Below are positions 51,331-63,185 of a DNA stretch of 64,000 bases, piece after piece. How positions within the stretch are numbered: position 1 is the first letter of the stretch; each line of letters opens with the position of its first letter. The notes beneath the pieces are model-generated. The model saw only the letters and a list, made by a program, of their open reading frames with translations. It had not been told where the DNA came from and made no database searches. The position numbers were made by a program, and so were the translations under genes. Origin of the DNA: Megalobrama amblycephala (taxonomy: Eukaryota > Chordata > Actinopteri > Cypriniformes > Xenocyprididae); assembly GCF_018812025.1 (NCBI RefSeq), contig NC_063044.1:41967243-42031242 (forward strand). Direction: 5' to 3'.

Positions 51331-51589
51331 CCAAGTAAGACATGTTCCTGGATCAACATATTTTGTTGATCCTGGAAAAACATTCCTGTCCGAAAAAGTA
51401 GTCCTAATCCTACCCATAAGTTATCCCATAAATCAGAGGGAAACGATAGGCTGATGTAGAAGCACCTAACCTTGGTCCTAAGCCTTAACTTGACATAAAC
51501 TGTAAACTTGTCCCTCAAATCTGATTGGTTGATTGGAATGTTGTTCCAGAATCAACAACGATGTTGATCCAGGAACATGTTGTACTTGG
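51331..51589. mobile_element. Palindromic miniature element, ACATGTTCCTGGATCAACAT arms
   Basis: The left tip CCAAGTAAGACATGTTCCTG pairs with the right tip CAGGAACATGTTGTACTTGG. A second small inverted repeat (GATCAACATATTTTGTTGATC) sits within the left arm. The centre is unique. A long minus-strand frame across it is not a gene. Confidence 0.75.
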
Positions 51590-52674
51590 TAAAATCACGT
51601 TCACCTAGAACTTTTGCCTCTACATTGCTCAGAAACTCTATTTTTTTTGTGTAAAACATTTTTTAAGTAAACAACCAGGATTGATGTGACATTATTAAAT
51701 AATTCAGTTCAAGTCTTAGTCTTTGCTTTGCTCTGTTTTAGTTAAGTTCTTCAAAATATCTTCCTTGTTTTTCTGCAAGTGACAGGTTTGTAACAACATG
51801 AGGGTGAATATGATGTTAGAATGTTCATTCATTCATTCGCATCTTTAAATTTTGGTACCATAATTTTCTGATTGCAGACAGTGAATACTCCTTATATAGT
51901 CAGTCTGAAAGGAAATCAGGCCGCCAAACTCTAAGCTCTCCTCCATCAAAAGTTATATCCTAAAAGGGTACACAGCACTAAGTAACATGAGATGTCGGCT
52001 GCATTAGTGAGGAGTGCACGCTTACCACTCAGTCCATTTGAGCATGCATCTTTCCCTCTGCTTCATTTGCACACTAGGTATGACAGAGTGTTAGATTACG
52101 AACATTTACACTTCCTCTGATGAACAACGGCTGTCTGCAATCAAACTCACCCACCCCCTGAGCAAGAGACACCAGCACTTATTTAGTATGACACCACACA
52201 TATCTCCCAGCTCTCTTTGTGGGCTCGACCAGACTGCCTGCAACCTCCTTACAATGAATCATAATTAATTTCACACATGCTAAACAACTAATGAGCTCTA
52301 GTGCCTGAAGCCTGGTATTTCTAATTCCCAGAGGCTCAGATTACATACTGTGCTGAACCTTTGATGCCAGTGGTATGATCACAAAACTGACTGTTATATA
52401 ATGCATTAAAGAGAATTTTATAAAAAAAAAAAAAAAAATTCTATAAAATTGATGCCTTTGCAATTTTGAAATGGTCCCGGTTTTGTAAAAATATTAAGTG
52501 TTAAGAAACTGAATTGTGCCATCTCAAACAACTACAATGCAAAACAACAATATACAGTATTACAATATATATTTTCAGTCCAAAAGTCTGAAAACATGCC
52601 CATTCATTCATTTATTCCTGGAAACAAGTTTCATAATTTTGAAAAATGAAAAACAAAACAAAAATTAAGTTCTT
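51590..52674. other. Non-coding stretch without recognised features
   Basis: Contains a poly-A run near 52423-52439 and nothing else recognisable. Confidence 0.4.
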
Positions 52675-52770
52675 TCTTCTCAAAGACTCTTGAAAATAAA
52701 AATATATCACAGTTTTCACAAAAATGTTAAGCAGAACGATGTTTTCAATGTTGATAATAATAATAATAAA
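52675..52770 (-). repeat. Fragment of the dispersed teleost repeat
   Basis: ATATCACAGTTTTCACAAAA followed by GTTAAGCAGAACGATG and TTTTCAATGTTGATAATAAT is a middle block of the family. I have not confirmed its orientation relative to the 11866 copy. Confidence 0.5.
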
Positions 52771-53947
52771 TATAGCTGCAAGCAGCGATACGGGGCCAAG
52801 CCCCTGAAGGGGCTGTAGCATAATTTGGAGCAAGAAGAGCAAAAATAGCAGAAATTGAATGTACATGAAAAACAGCTGCTTCAGAAGTATATGAAGTATG
52901 AAATCAGAATGAACACAGAATGAACAAAATATGTCTAATCCAAGAGGAAAAGGATTAGTTAAATGCTAACTTGGATAATAAAAGAATTGAAATAACTCAA
53001 CATTACAAACAATTTTACAAAGTTGTCCCACACAAGACTCAAACCCACAATCTCTGCGTCAGCTGCCTGTCACTCATCTTGTTGCACCACTGGGAAAATG
53101 TATAGCGAAACTCTAGTTCAAGTGAGAATCAACTCAAAATGAAGAATTTTTATAGAAATGCACTGCATGTTATATTTTTAATAAGTTTAGATTAGATCAT
53201 TTTCAGACAGACTCAATGTCTGGAACAGAAGCAACTACAGCTATCCAATTAGCATGCTAAGCTAACTAACATAAGACAACAAACAGGCAGGGTCAACTTT
53301 GGAGAGATATTTCTCAGGAATGGTAGGGAATATCAAAAATCTGTTTAGTCACTTCTGTGCAGATCGGTCCAAATATCATCTGAGCCAATTTTGGATAAAA
53401 TTGGGCAACATTTGTAGAAGGAGTAGTGGGGAAAAAAAAACTGTCTTTCATTTGCTTCAATACTGCCGATAGTCACATTTAAGGAAAATGACAAATGACA
53501 CTGTTGAAATCAGCATAAGCCAGGGAACGATATGCATTTTTGCAAAAAATCCTTATATCTCTGGAACTCTAGGTGGAGCTCTGTTCAAACTTCTCATGTA
53601 CTTTCATGACATGCCCATGATGATACCAAACTTTATGCTGATATGTCAAATAGTTTAAAAGATATTGCAATTTATGACAAAATTCAAAATGGTGGCCCGA
53701 TGGTTCATCTGATCCTGTAAATCGGCATCCTCGGATTCGGCATGACACAAGGAATCCATAGACAAACTGTTCAAAAGTTATGAGCAAAATTATCAATTTT
53801 TCAGATCTCATGACCTGTAGGTGGCGCTGTTCCCAAATTTGGAATGGACTCTCAGATCATGGTTCTGCTGTAGCATACCAATTTTTGTTTCGATTGCTCA
53901 AATTTTGGCCAAGATATAGCCTCTGAACCAATTTTGGGTCGACCTTG
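52771..53947 (+). repeat. Unclassified dispersed element, AGCTGCAAGCAGCGATACGG start
   Basis: The opening AGCTGCAAGCAGCGATACGG, then GGCCAAGCCCCTGAAGGGGC, is a sequence I have met as a repeated element in fish. It contains modules such as TGTAGGTGGCGCTGTTCCCA and CTGTGCAGATCGGTCC followed by AGCCAATTTTGGATAAAATT. The last module recurs at 55498-55575. It ends at the fold-back element at 53948. The class is unknown to me. Confidence 0.5.
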
Positions 53948-54365
53948 TTAAAGGATTAGTTAATTTAAGAATGAAAATTTCCTGATAATTTACTCAGCCA
54001 AATGTCATCCAAGATGTTCATGTCTTTCTTTCTTCAGTCGAAAAGAAATTAAGGTTTTTGATGAAAACATTCCAGGATTATTCTCCTTATAGTGGACTTC
54101 AATGGAGCCCAAACGGTTGAAGGTCAAAATTACAGTTTCAGTGCAGCTTCAAAGGGCTTTAAACGATACCAGACGAGGAATAAGGGTCTTATCTAGCGAA
54201 ACGATCGGTCATTTAAAAAAAATATATATATACAAATGTATATGCTTTATAAACACAAATGTTCGCCTTGCATGTGTTTCCGCTTTCCGTATTCTTCAAA
54301 AAGCTTACGCTGTATGTCCTACGCCTTCCCTACTCGGTGCTTGCGGAAGCAAATCACGCTACATT
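53948..54365 (+). mobile_element. Fold-back element (GATTAGTTCAC family), third copy, one arm
   Basis: TTAA then AGGATTAGTTAATTTAAG begins the left arm. It carries the family blocks TTCATGTCTTTCTTTCTTCA and CAGACGAGGAATAAGGGTCT. The return arm is missing beyond the centre near 54300. Confidence 0.75.
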
Positions 54366-55229
54366 AGTGCTGTTCTTGACAATATATCTTTGTAAAAGTG
54401 TGTATTTAGCACTACTAGCATGAAGAACAAATATAGACACAGACTGCATAGAGATTTAAGATTAAAACTCTCTTAGATACAAAAACATACCCTTCTGTGA
54501 GTTATTGTTTTTAATGTTGATCATATTATACCAGCAAGAATGCAATATGTTTCCCGAATATCCACACGATTTCAAATGTGACATTGATTTTATACAACAG
54601 TTCAAAAAACAAAAGGGTAATATTAAGTGATGTACATTTTAAACAGTAGGCTATTGTCAGTATTTTTGCTTTATTTTGCAACAAAAGCCACAGCAGAACG
54701 GCAGCACACAAGCTGTTTCGTGAACGAATCTGCGGCTTTGAACGAATCGTCAATGATTCAATGACTCATTCATAAATACAGCCACTTGCTTTGATACTGA
54801 AAGAATGAATGACTCGATGATTCACTCATAAAAACAGTGACTTACCGCCACATACTGGCAGTTTTAATGTAATATTTAAAAGTATCACTTCGTTTTTATC
54901 ATCATTGTATTTATTGAAATTTTTTAAGCATTATTTATTTTATAAAGGTATTTATAAAGGTAAAAAAATGCACTGGAAAAATCGATTTAAGAGGGCAAAT
55001 ATTGTCCCTTAATGGAAAAGGTGTAACTGCAGTCTAAGAGGAAAGGCGACGCAGAAGGATGTTAAATCTCTCAGGGGGTATGACACTCTAAAAAGTTTGA
55101 GAACCACTGAAAAGGGATATGTACAATTGCACAAGTGCTACTGCTAAGAGTGCAATGTCAATACAGTATGTTACCTTGATTCTAATTTTTCATAAGCATG
55201 AATGAATTGGTCTAAAGAGAAAAAATTAT
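54366..55229. other. Non-coding stretch without recognised features
   Basis: CGAATCGTCAATGATTCAATGACTC-like repeats of GATTCA near 54725-54830 resemble parts of other DNA elements, but no boundary is visible. Confidence 0.35.
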
Positions 55230-55446
55230 AATGACTATTTTGTCTAAAGACTACATATAAAATAGCTATCAAAATTAATGTTGGTAACTGTAGTTTGACT
55301 AAAAGTAATGACTAAAACTTGACAAAAATGCGATAACTAAAATATGAAAGACAAAAATGACTAAAATGTGACTAAGACTAAAGAATAGCATTTTCGTCTG
55401 AAGGTAAAGACTAAGACTAAATAAAAGATTGCCAAAATTAACACTG
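55230..55446 (-). repeat. Probable hAT-like repeat, right end only
   Basis: The end reads GATTGCCAAAATTAACACTG. Upstream are many GACTAAAA and GACTAAGACTAA motifs, as in a common fish hAT element whose terminus reads CAGTGTTAATTTTGG when inverted. The other end is not identifiable. Confidence 0.5.
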
Positions 55447-55580
55447 GTTCGAGATATCATAACTTTTGAAAAAATATCAATAAAAAAATAATCTGTTCAG
55501 TCATTTCTGTGCAGCTCAGTTTAGAGATCATCTGGTCAAATTTTGGACAAAATTGGACAAATTTTGAAGGAGGAGCAAAT
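55447..55580 (+). repeat. Second module of the element at 52771
   Basis: TCATTTCTGTGCAGCTCAGT and AAATTTTGGACAAAATTGGA parallel 53353-53410. The module is cut at CAAAT by the solo LTR. Confidence 0.5.
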
Positions 55581-56030
55581 TGTCATGGGTGTTTTGGTTT
55601 TGTGTTCATGTTTTGGGTTCCATGTCTTTTATTTTGTACTTTGTTTCATAATGCTTGTTTTTGTCATGCTTCCCTTGCTCCTCATGGTCTCCCTTAGTCC
55701 ATGTGTCATGTTCTCATTGGTTCTCTTGTTCCTTGTGTCACTTTCCCATTGGTTGTCCTAGTCATGTGTTCTATCAGTTCTTGTATTTATAGCCATTGTC
55801 TTCCCCATGTTCCTTTGTCATGTATTGTAAATGTAACTTGCTGTCAGTGAGTGTTTTTGTCAAGTCAAGTCAAGTCAAGTCAAGTCTGGTCAAGTCAAGT
55901 CTGTTCATGTTCAAGTCAAGTCAAGTCTTTGTTTTTGTTCATGTTCATGTTTGTATTTTGTATTTTGGGTTATCATTAAACTGCACTTGGGTTCCAACTA
56001 CACTCGCCTCCAGTGGACTCATCTGTTACA
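55581..56030 (+). mobile_element. Solo LTR with exact CAAAT target duplication
   Basis: It begins TGTCATGGGTGTTTTGG and ends ACTCATCTGTTACA. CAAAT flanks it exactly (55576-55580 and 56031-56035). TTGTATTTATAGCC near 55782 is a likely TATA region and TCATTAAACTG near 55973 a likely poly-A signal. There is no coding interior. It is unlike the LTR at 18181 in sequence but shares the TGT...TTACA ends and probably belongs to a different Gypsy-like family. Confidence 0.92.
55858..55926 (+). repeat. (CAAGT)n pentanucleotide repeat inside the solo LTR
   Basis: CAAGTCAAGTCAAGTCAAGT is followed by interrupted copies. It lies downstream of the inferred TATA region. Confidence 0.9.
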
Positions 56031-56083
56031 CAAATATTAGAATGTAATATATAATATCAGCATATTAGAATGATTTTAAAATT

Positions 56084-56168
56084 TTAAATTGTACTAATAA
56101 TTCACAATATTACAGTTTTTACAGTATTTTTGATCAAATAAATGCAGCATAAGAGACTTCTATTAAAA
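56084..56168 (+). repeat. Tail fragment of the dispersed teleost repeat
   Basis: TTCACAATATTACAGTTTTT, then AGTATTTTTGATCAAATAAA, then GCATAAGAGACTTC is the second-to-last block of the family and corresponds to about 12090-12155. Confidence 0.6.
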
Positions 56169-56360
56169 AAGTGTATTTATTTACTTATTTATTGTATATT
56201 ATTTATTTATTGTGTATTTATTTATTTTATATATTTAAAAATATATATTTATATGATTTTACATATACTTTTATATGTAAATATGCATATTTTTTTAATA
56301 AATAATATTAAATATATATTTTATATGAATTTATTTTAATTTAAATATATATTTTTTATT
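56169..56360. repeat. AT-rich low-complexity tract
   Basis: TTTATTTATT and ATATATTT words dominate. The frame at 56142-56339 is a product of this composition. Confidence 0.8.
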
Positions 56361-58398
56361 CTATATGGTAAAGGCAAGTTTGTCATTTTCGGATAAATAC
56401 AAACTATTTATTGTTAACGTTATTAGCCTACTTATACACATATGTTCATAAGAGACACAAAACACATCGCTTTTGTACAATAGCCCAGGCTTAAAAGAGG
56501 CCAAAAATGAATCATTTCATACATTCAGATTTGCATAACTTGTGATGGAGGGAATATAACTATGAGCTCTACTGGATTGTGACAGACAGCACTAGATGTG
56601 TGCCTGATGAAAACAGATGTGAAACTTTGCACCATTCAGATGGAAAATGCTTATTTTTAACTACAGGTGACACAGCTTAGCTGTCTATGTACCATAACAC
56701 AGAGGAGACACCTAATCTTTTCGCTTCTGTTAAGGGTCTTTATCTCACATTCAGTGATACAGCCACAGGGTATACACTCGCGATGAGCAGCCTGAAAAAG
56801 AACAGGAGAGGAAACGGCAGCTGATGTGTTACATAATACGAATACTGCCATGTTCAAGACGTGCAGCGTTTAGTGTTACCGTCTGCACAGGCTGCTCGAC
56901 AGCGTACGGCTTGGCAAATCTCCTCACCTTCTGCTTATATTGACAGGCTTATTTTTAAACTAAAGTTTGAGGACATCTGTGGTAAAAGCACTGTTCTTAT
57001 CAGCACTACCTCAAGTAGCCTAGCTGTTCAATACATCTGATTTGCGTTCGGTAGGCTTCATGAGATGAACACGGTAAACTTGAACGCAAGGTTACGAAGG
57101 CCCTAGCGAACAACAGCGTTCTCTCAGGCATCTCCGTCGTCCTTCCCAAGAAAGTCGACGTGAACTTGTGCGAGAGTCCAGAGGACAAGATGATTAAATT
57201 TCTCCCTTCAGCCACACAGACTCGAAATACAAGAGGGAATATACAGCAAGGTCACCACAGTCTACACAGCTCAGCCCAACGACATGTTTGTTTGTTTGTT
57301 TGTTTGTTTGTTTGAGTTTGTTTGTCAAAGTCGTCTCCCTCCCACGATATTCACGAGCGAAAAGTAGAAGAAAGGAGACGAGACGGAGACGGGTAAAGGG
57401 AAATATCAGCACGTCTGGGCGTAATCAGTTACTATGACACTTCAGAGGATCAAAAGCAATGAGCTGCTGACTGTTTAATAAACTGGGAGCTTACGCTGCA
57501 GTATGCGCTTAACTATGATTCATTACTGTCACTAGATCCTGTATGAAAATAAAAGAGGTGCCTGAGGAGTCTGCTCAATTCCAGCCGCGCTAAATTGCCG
57601 TAAATTGCCTCGGCATTGCACGTCAAGACTTTGTATGGAGTTCACTTTCACACTTTTTTAAAGATCCAATTAAAAATACATGAAAAGAAGAACTTTAGAA
57701 ATCCTCACAAGTAGCTAAAGGGGTTTAAAGTTTAGCCTATGTATTGGAAGTATAGGCTGATATTTTATTCATTAGAAGCTTTCGTGTAATTACAAAGGTG
57801 GAATTTTAATGCTAAATAATCCAGATGATAATTCAAATACAGATGTCAGTCATGTTACAAGCCGCTATGCAAATTAAATGTTCATGCTCAGTTTGCAATT
57901 AGTATTCAGAATCATAATTACTGTATATGGAAGTTCATTGTACATCTAATGGTGAAAAATACTGATGAGGGGAAACGGTTCCCTTGAGACTGAGAAACGT
58001 GTTTGGTTGTGTGCGCTATATTATGCATATTAAATCAAAGTTGACCATTTTTATTTTTTTATGGAATATTGCAGTTTTTGTTATGATTTAACTGTGCACA
58101 TCATTATTTTTTCATGTGTCCTAGTAATGTTTAATCAAAATAACTCCCTCTTGCATCTCTTCTCTTCTCTGACGACATGTTTACTGGCGCAAGGGCGGGA
58201 CAACCTGTCACTCACATGAGATCACATGCAGCAAAAGGAAACCACAACCATCCAATCAATTCCTCATGGACAAATTCAAGTCCCACGCTACATTTTTTTC
58301 TTGTTCAAGAAGCCATTTTGCTCATATATGCATCACAATAGGGAATACAAGACTAACAACTCAATTTCCGACTTTAAATGTGTGATGTTTATGCATCA
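56361..58398. other. Non-coding stretch without recognised features
   Basis: It includes a (TTTG)n microsatellite at about 57284-57327. No gene supported. Confidence 0.45.
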
Positions 58399-59803
58399 TA
58401 TGGAGTCAAATTAATGCCTTAAAGTTTTGCACAAAAATAAAGTTTTGCAAAACACAAAAAAGAATTGAGCAATAAAAAAATGTTTTGCAAACAAAAATAA
58501 AGAATTGCAAAGGAAAAATAAAGTATTGAGCGGAAAAAAATAAGTTTTGCAAACAAAAATAATAAATTGCAAAATAAAATAAAGTAGTGCAAAAATAAAA
58601 ATATAATCAATTACAAAAATCAATGACAGCTGTAATCCTATTTTATCTTTGCCACATATTTTCCATGCTCAAACCTACTAAATCATTTGCAACGCTCATT
58701 TTATTCTGCGTTTCAGTCAAGCGTGCGCTCACGATACCGGTTTTCTTTTGCGCTGCACTTTTCTGTGCGGATCTCTTTATGGCACTGGTTTGACGTGGGG
58801 GTGGAGTCAAGAAACGGGGGCACACCCCCGCGAAATGCATTGGAGGGGAACGTAATCGGCGACAGGTGAAATAATTCTTTGACATGGTTAAAAATAATGA
58901 ATGGTTTGTTTTTGTTGGTTTGTTTAGCATATGTTGTCGCGATTACGACCCCCTCCAATGCATTTCTTATAGTAATATGACCCGTTTCGCTCTGTCTCAC
59001 TGCCTGTATCCACATTTGTGTCCTTAAACATTCGTTTTTGGGGGTCGACAGCTTATAAAAACTTATTTCTGGGTTTTTAGCTTGTTAGCTGTACACCTTG
59101 ACACACAGCACCTTTTAGGCATTGTTCTGTTTTTTGTAATGAGTCAGAAAAGACAAGAAGGCAGCCTGGAGACAGTTGGATTGTTCAATAAATGCACTCT
59201 GCCTGCGTCTCAATGTGCATACTATCCATCCTAAATAGTATGTGACACTAGTAATATTCAATACTATTTAGGGTGGATAGGGTGGATAGTATGCACATTG
59301 GGATGCAGGGTCTGTCTCTATGCTTGATCTGTTCTGTTGCGATCTGCGTCTCCTGCCGATGACGTGTTTCGCGGGGGCGTGCCCCCGTTTCTTGACTCCA
59401 CCCCCACGTCAAACCAGTGCCATAAAGAGATCCGCACAGAAAAGTGCAGCGCAAAAGAAAACCGGTATCGTGAGCGCACGCTTGACTGAAACGCAGAATA
59501 AAATGAGCGTTGCAAATGATTTAGTAGGTTTGAGCATGGAAAATATGTGGCAAAGATAAAATAGGATTACAGCTGTCATTGATTTTTGTAATTGATTATA
59601 TTTTTATTTTTGCACTACGTTATTTTATTTTGCAATTTATTATTTTTGTTTGCAAAACTTACTTTTTTCTGCTCAATACTTTATTTTTCCTTTGCAATTC
59701 TTTATTTTTGTTTGCAAAACATTTTTTTATTGCTCAATTCTTTTTTATGTTTTGCAAAACTTTATTTTTGTGCAAAACTTTAAGGCATTAATTTGACTCC
59801 ATA
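58399..59803. mobile_element. Foldback element with 437-bp near-identical inverted arms
   Basis: The left arm (58399-58835) begins TATGGAGTCAAATTAATGCC and the right arm (59367-59803) is its reverse complement. By eye I count about five differences over 437 bp. The flanks are GCATCA on both sides (58393-58398 and 59804-59809). Alternatively, the duplication is the 8-mer GCATCATA with slightly shifted ends. The inner parts hold a second small inverted repeat (58836-58870 with 58938-58972) and a palindromic miniature element at 59203-59308. The reading frames in the arms mirror each other and look incidental. The 6-8 bp duplication leaves several superfamilies possible. Confidence 0.9.
59203..59308. 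mobile_element. Palindromic miniature element within the spacer of the foldback element
   Basis: CTGCGTCTCAATGTGCATAC on the left pairs with GTATGCACATTGGGATGCAG on the right. The inner arms CTAAATAGTATG and ATACTATTTAG continue the hairpin, with GGGTGGATA duplicated on the right side. Confidence 0.78.
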
Positions 59804-60439
59804 GCATCATACTGTTTGCCACTAATACTGCAAAAGCAGAGAAACAAGAAGAGAAAGTTTACCTTCAGAAGAAACATTGTGTGTATTTGCTAGAGACTTT
59901 AGTGTGCCTTTGCCCTACCTGGGTCATGAGAGAAAGGGATTCAGGGAGAAAGAAATCTGAGGTAAATGCCCTAAAACAGTTCCCATACAATAAAGACTTC
60001 ACATTCATATAGGCTAGTATAACATGATCTATAATTCATTGTGCTGCATTCGTTATCATTCCCATGACTCTTCGCTTGAGAAGCTGGACAGTACATGGAA
60101 AGGCTGCTGTCATGAGTAGTTATGAAAAAAATGATATATTTAAAATGTCTATTAGCCTGGAAAGCCTGTTGAAGTTGCACTTTTGATGTATATTTTAAAT
60201 GCATAAACTTAAAATTATTCATGGTGCAAAACAGCTTGAGGCGCATCAAGACTGACAATCACATATGGAGACACCAAACTTCTGAAGATGAGATCGGCAA
60301 CAAAAAAGTGAATTCAGCAAAATGAATACGGATCTGAGAATTTAAAGGCACACCACAGTAACTTAAAAAAAAAAAAAATGCATGCATTTTGCAGAACAAC
60401 ATTGTTTTGGTTGTGCTTCGGCTGTGCGATACTGTGAAT
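59804..60439. other. Non-coding stretch without recognised features
   Basis: A poly-A run near 60366-60378 is the only feature seen. Confidence 0.4.
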
Positions 60440-60776
60440 GAATATGGTTCTTTAATATGGTGTGAATGACACTGTGTGCACCTTCTATATATTAGTATTG
60501 TCATTCTCAGCTTGTGGAAAAGCTGCTTGTGATGAACTTTGATTAATCATGTGACTCTCATCACCACTGTGTTTGGTGATTGTCAGTGTATTATAAAGGT
60601 GCAAAACAGATATTAGTACTTCATTAATTAATATCAGTTAATGAAATATGTTATTTTACCGTAAATTTAACAGATTTTTTTTTTTACGTTGCTACCGTAT
60701 TTTTTACGGTAAAATTCTGGCAACCACAGCTGCCTTTTTTTACCGTAAATTTTACTGGGATTTTTTTTTTACAGTG
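60440..60776 (-). mobile_element. Truncated inverted copy of the CACTG-ended element at 4961
   Basis: Reverse-complemented, it matches about 4961-5300. It shares the CACTGTAAAAAA tip, the TTTACGGTAAAA repeats, AACACAGTGGTGATGAGAGT and AAGGTGCACACAGTGTCATT. The other terminus is missing. Confidence 0.8.
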
Positions 60777-61189
60777 TGGTACTTCCTTGAAAATAAATTC
60801 CAGCACAGCTACAACAACCATAATGAAATGACCCTTCACAATAGATAAAGATAATGCTTTACAATGAACTCTGTTAGAGAGCTACATAATGGCAATTAAT
60901 CCATTCAATAAAATACCTTACTCACCTGTTGAGTAATAAAAAGCCACTTCCGCATCGATTTTACCACATTTCCAATCCCTCAGTTCTCGCCCTCTCCAAA
61001 AAGCCAAGCTGATGTTGATTCTTGTTTTATTACGAGCTGTACCGCATTTTCTTTTTGCAAGCACACTGTCCTCTGTTCTGCATTTTTTTTGAATGGGTGA
61101 TTTCTCAGAGGTTGGAGATTTAGCTGTTCCATGTCAACCATTCTTGCTCATTGTAATTAACCTATGCAACTTCATGTGGAAGTTCACTT
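60777..61189. other. Non-coding spacer
   Basis: Nothing recognisable. Confidence 0.4.
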
Positions 61190-61309
61190 AGGTCTATTTT
61201 TATTACCGAGTATTTTTTTTACGAGTCTATAAAAAAAAATCATCTGATTACTCGATTAATCATCAAAATAATCAACCAATTACCAAAATAAAGGCTAGTG
61301 ACAGCCCTA
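61190..61309 (-). repeat. hAT-like element end, AGGGCTGTCA type
   Basis: It finishes GGCTAGTGACAGCCCTA. The preceding block with ATTACTCGATTAATCATC and AAATAATCAACCAATTAC is typical of a hAT-like fish element. The left end is not recognisable. Confidence 0.55.
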
Positions 61310-61349
61310 ATTAAATCTTAGGTACTTCTGTTTAATATTTTATGTCTAA

Positions 61350-61683
61350 AGCCCGGAACACATCAAACCGTGCAGTTCTCAGTGTGTTCCGCACCGTCGG
61401 CTGCAGTTGGTCCTCGTCTGCTTTTTTTTCTGGCCGATTCAACATGTCAGTCAGGCCATCTGATCATTCTGATTGGCTGTTCAGCTACTGCCACCTGCTG
61501 GTACGGAAAGGCATTTCTTTTTAAGCAGGCGCAGAAGGGACGTGCTACTTGGCCGTCGGCTGTCGAGCGTCGGTTTGGTGTGTCAGGGCAACTTTGGACA
61601 CAGATGCTGCCGACGTGAGCCAACCCCACAGTCTGCTTTCGTCGCCAGTAGTTCATTGGTGTCAGCTTGGTGTGTTCCAGGCT
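61350..61683 (-). mobile_element. Harbinger-like miniature element, inverted sister of 3460-3848
   Basis: It begins AGCCCGGAACACATCAAACC and ends CTTGGTGTGTTCCAGGCT. TAA lies outside both ends (61347-61349 and 61684-61686). Reverse-complemented, it follows the 3460 copy through the interior, including GAACAGCCAATCAGAATGAT and GACGAGGACCAACT. It is 55 bp shorter. Confidence 0.82.
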
Positions 61684-61904
61684 TAAGGGATTCAGCTTAA
61701 AAAAAGGTTTGGGAACCCTTAATCCTTAAAAATTGGCCCCATGAACTACCACTATAAGTGGCCACCTCCATTTTATATTTTTTAATTAGCCAACTTTGCC
61801 TGAAATATTCCTTTTAAAAAGTGCCACACCACATTTTCCCCTATTGAATATAACATTTTGGATGTAAAACGGTTTGTGAAAGCAGTTTCATGCTAACTAA
61901 TGAT

Positions 61905-62062
61905 CTGGAGTGGTAATCAGATGGTTGTGGGTTCAAACAAAAAGGGGCGATCCATGAAGCAAAGTGTTTTGAACAAGGAACTGAACTCCAGGCTTGTCCA
62001 GAGGGACTGTCCCTGTAATAACTGTACTGTAAGTCAAAGTGTCAGCTAAACAGCAAATGAAT
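61905..62062 (+). repeat. tRNA-derived SINE-like sequence
   Basis: CAGATGGTTGTGGGTTCAAA resembles a tRNA B box with its lead-in. Downstream, GAACAAGGAACTGAACTCCA and GAGGGACTGTCCCTGTAATA resemble the body of common fish SINEs. The A box is not convincing and the copy is decayed. Confidence 0.55.
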
Positions 62063-62159
62063 AACTAGCACTGTGACTGGAATGATGTTAGTCATGTTAA
62101 GGCTTTGTTAGGATCACAGTTTTAGTGCCAGGTATGGATCTCTGTGAATTCCAGAGTTA

Positions 62160-62290
62160 CTGAGGGAATTTCACCTTCATTGTGTTTGTGAGTTCGGCAC
62201 TCAACCCCAGATTGCTCCAGGGGGACCGTTCCTGCAATTAGTGCACTGCAATCTACTTTGGATGAAAGCATCTGTTACATGACAAGTAAT
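62160..62290 (+). repeat. Second SINE-like 3' region in tandem
   Basis: CCAGATTGCTCCAGGGGGAC, then TGCAATTAGTGCACTG, then CTACTTTGGATGAAAGCATC repeats the body of the preceding copy and adds the tail block that was altered there. The two lie head to tail about 150 bp apart. Confidence 0.6.
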
Positions 62291-63185
62291 GAAATGAGAT
62301 ACAAATGCCCTGTTCAAACAGGAGAAATATGGCATAACAACATGTTCAACATGCTCAGGTGTAGCAGAGATACTTGTGGCATCTGTTGTTATGGGATGTG
62401 GCATTGAAGTTTCTTTGAGTTGTACAGTCTGATTAAAGTGTTCAGCCAGCATTATACCATATAAGTGCTACCTGAATTAAAAGTGAGTTTGATTTACTGA
62501 GGTGAAGTCAGCAATAATTAAGATAAACATAAACCCAAGTGTCTATTGTCAATTTACAATTATGTTTTGACCTGTTGCAATGTTGTTAGTTCTGTACTGT
62601 CTTGATAGCGATCCAACATAATCAAATCAACTGTCTGTGTGTAACTTGAGAAACCAACCAATCAGATTTAAAGCTGTAGGGACAGTAATTACAGTAGATG
62701 TTGTAATCATTGAATTTGTACAGATTTGCTTGAATGCAGACTGTCTGAGCATTAAATGGCCCTTGAAGAAAGAACTATGGTTGGTTGCTTTTCATGTTGA
62801 TCAGACGACCCCATGCTGTGTAGGGTTTTTTTCCTCAAAATAAAGGCAATGTCTACACTAAACCTTATGATGAAAGTCGAAAGTATGCATACGTGAGACT
62901 ATCGGAACTATAAAACCATTCACAAAATTACTTAATCCTTTATATCTCATGAAATCTTCAGACATGTTGTTGAATAATTACGCAAGTATACTTTCCTTGA
63001 ACCTGAAGGAATAATCCAGGGTAGGTACTTAAGCTCTATTGATTTTTTGCACACTGTCAGTTTTCAAAGAAAATAACCTAAAATGTATATGCAAATATTT
63101 GCATAGCAGCATTCTGTCTCATGGGTTGGCTGTATTGATAATCCAAAGAAGATGCGCGATGCAGGACAAACGAATATACAAAACT
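62291..63185. other. Non-coding stretch without recognised features
   Basis: No gene or repeat boundary seen. Confidence 0.4.

Noticed and set aside
51120..51518. Minus-strand frame of 132 residues
   Set aside because: Most of it lies in the palindromic element at 51331-51589. The rest has no recognisable domain.
55858..55926. CAAGT repeats considered as a possible CRISPR-like or regulatory array
   Set aside because: The units are only five bases with no spacers, and they lie inside a solo LTR of a vertebrate genome.
58411..59791. Mirror-image frames in the inverted arms
   Set aside because: The same frames appear on both arms because the arms are complementary. The AT-rich half yields F/L/I-rich strings and the other half has no domain.
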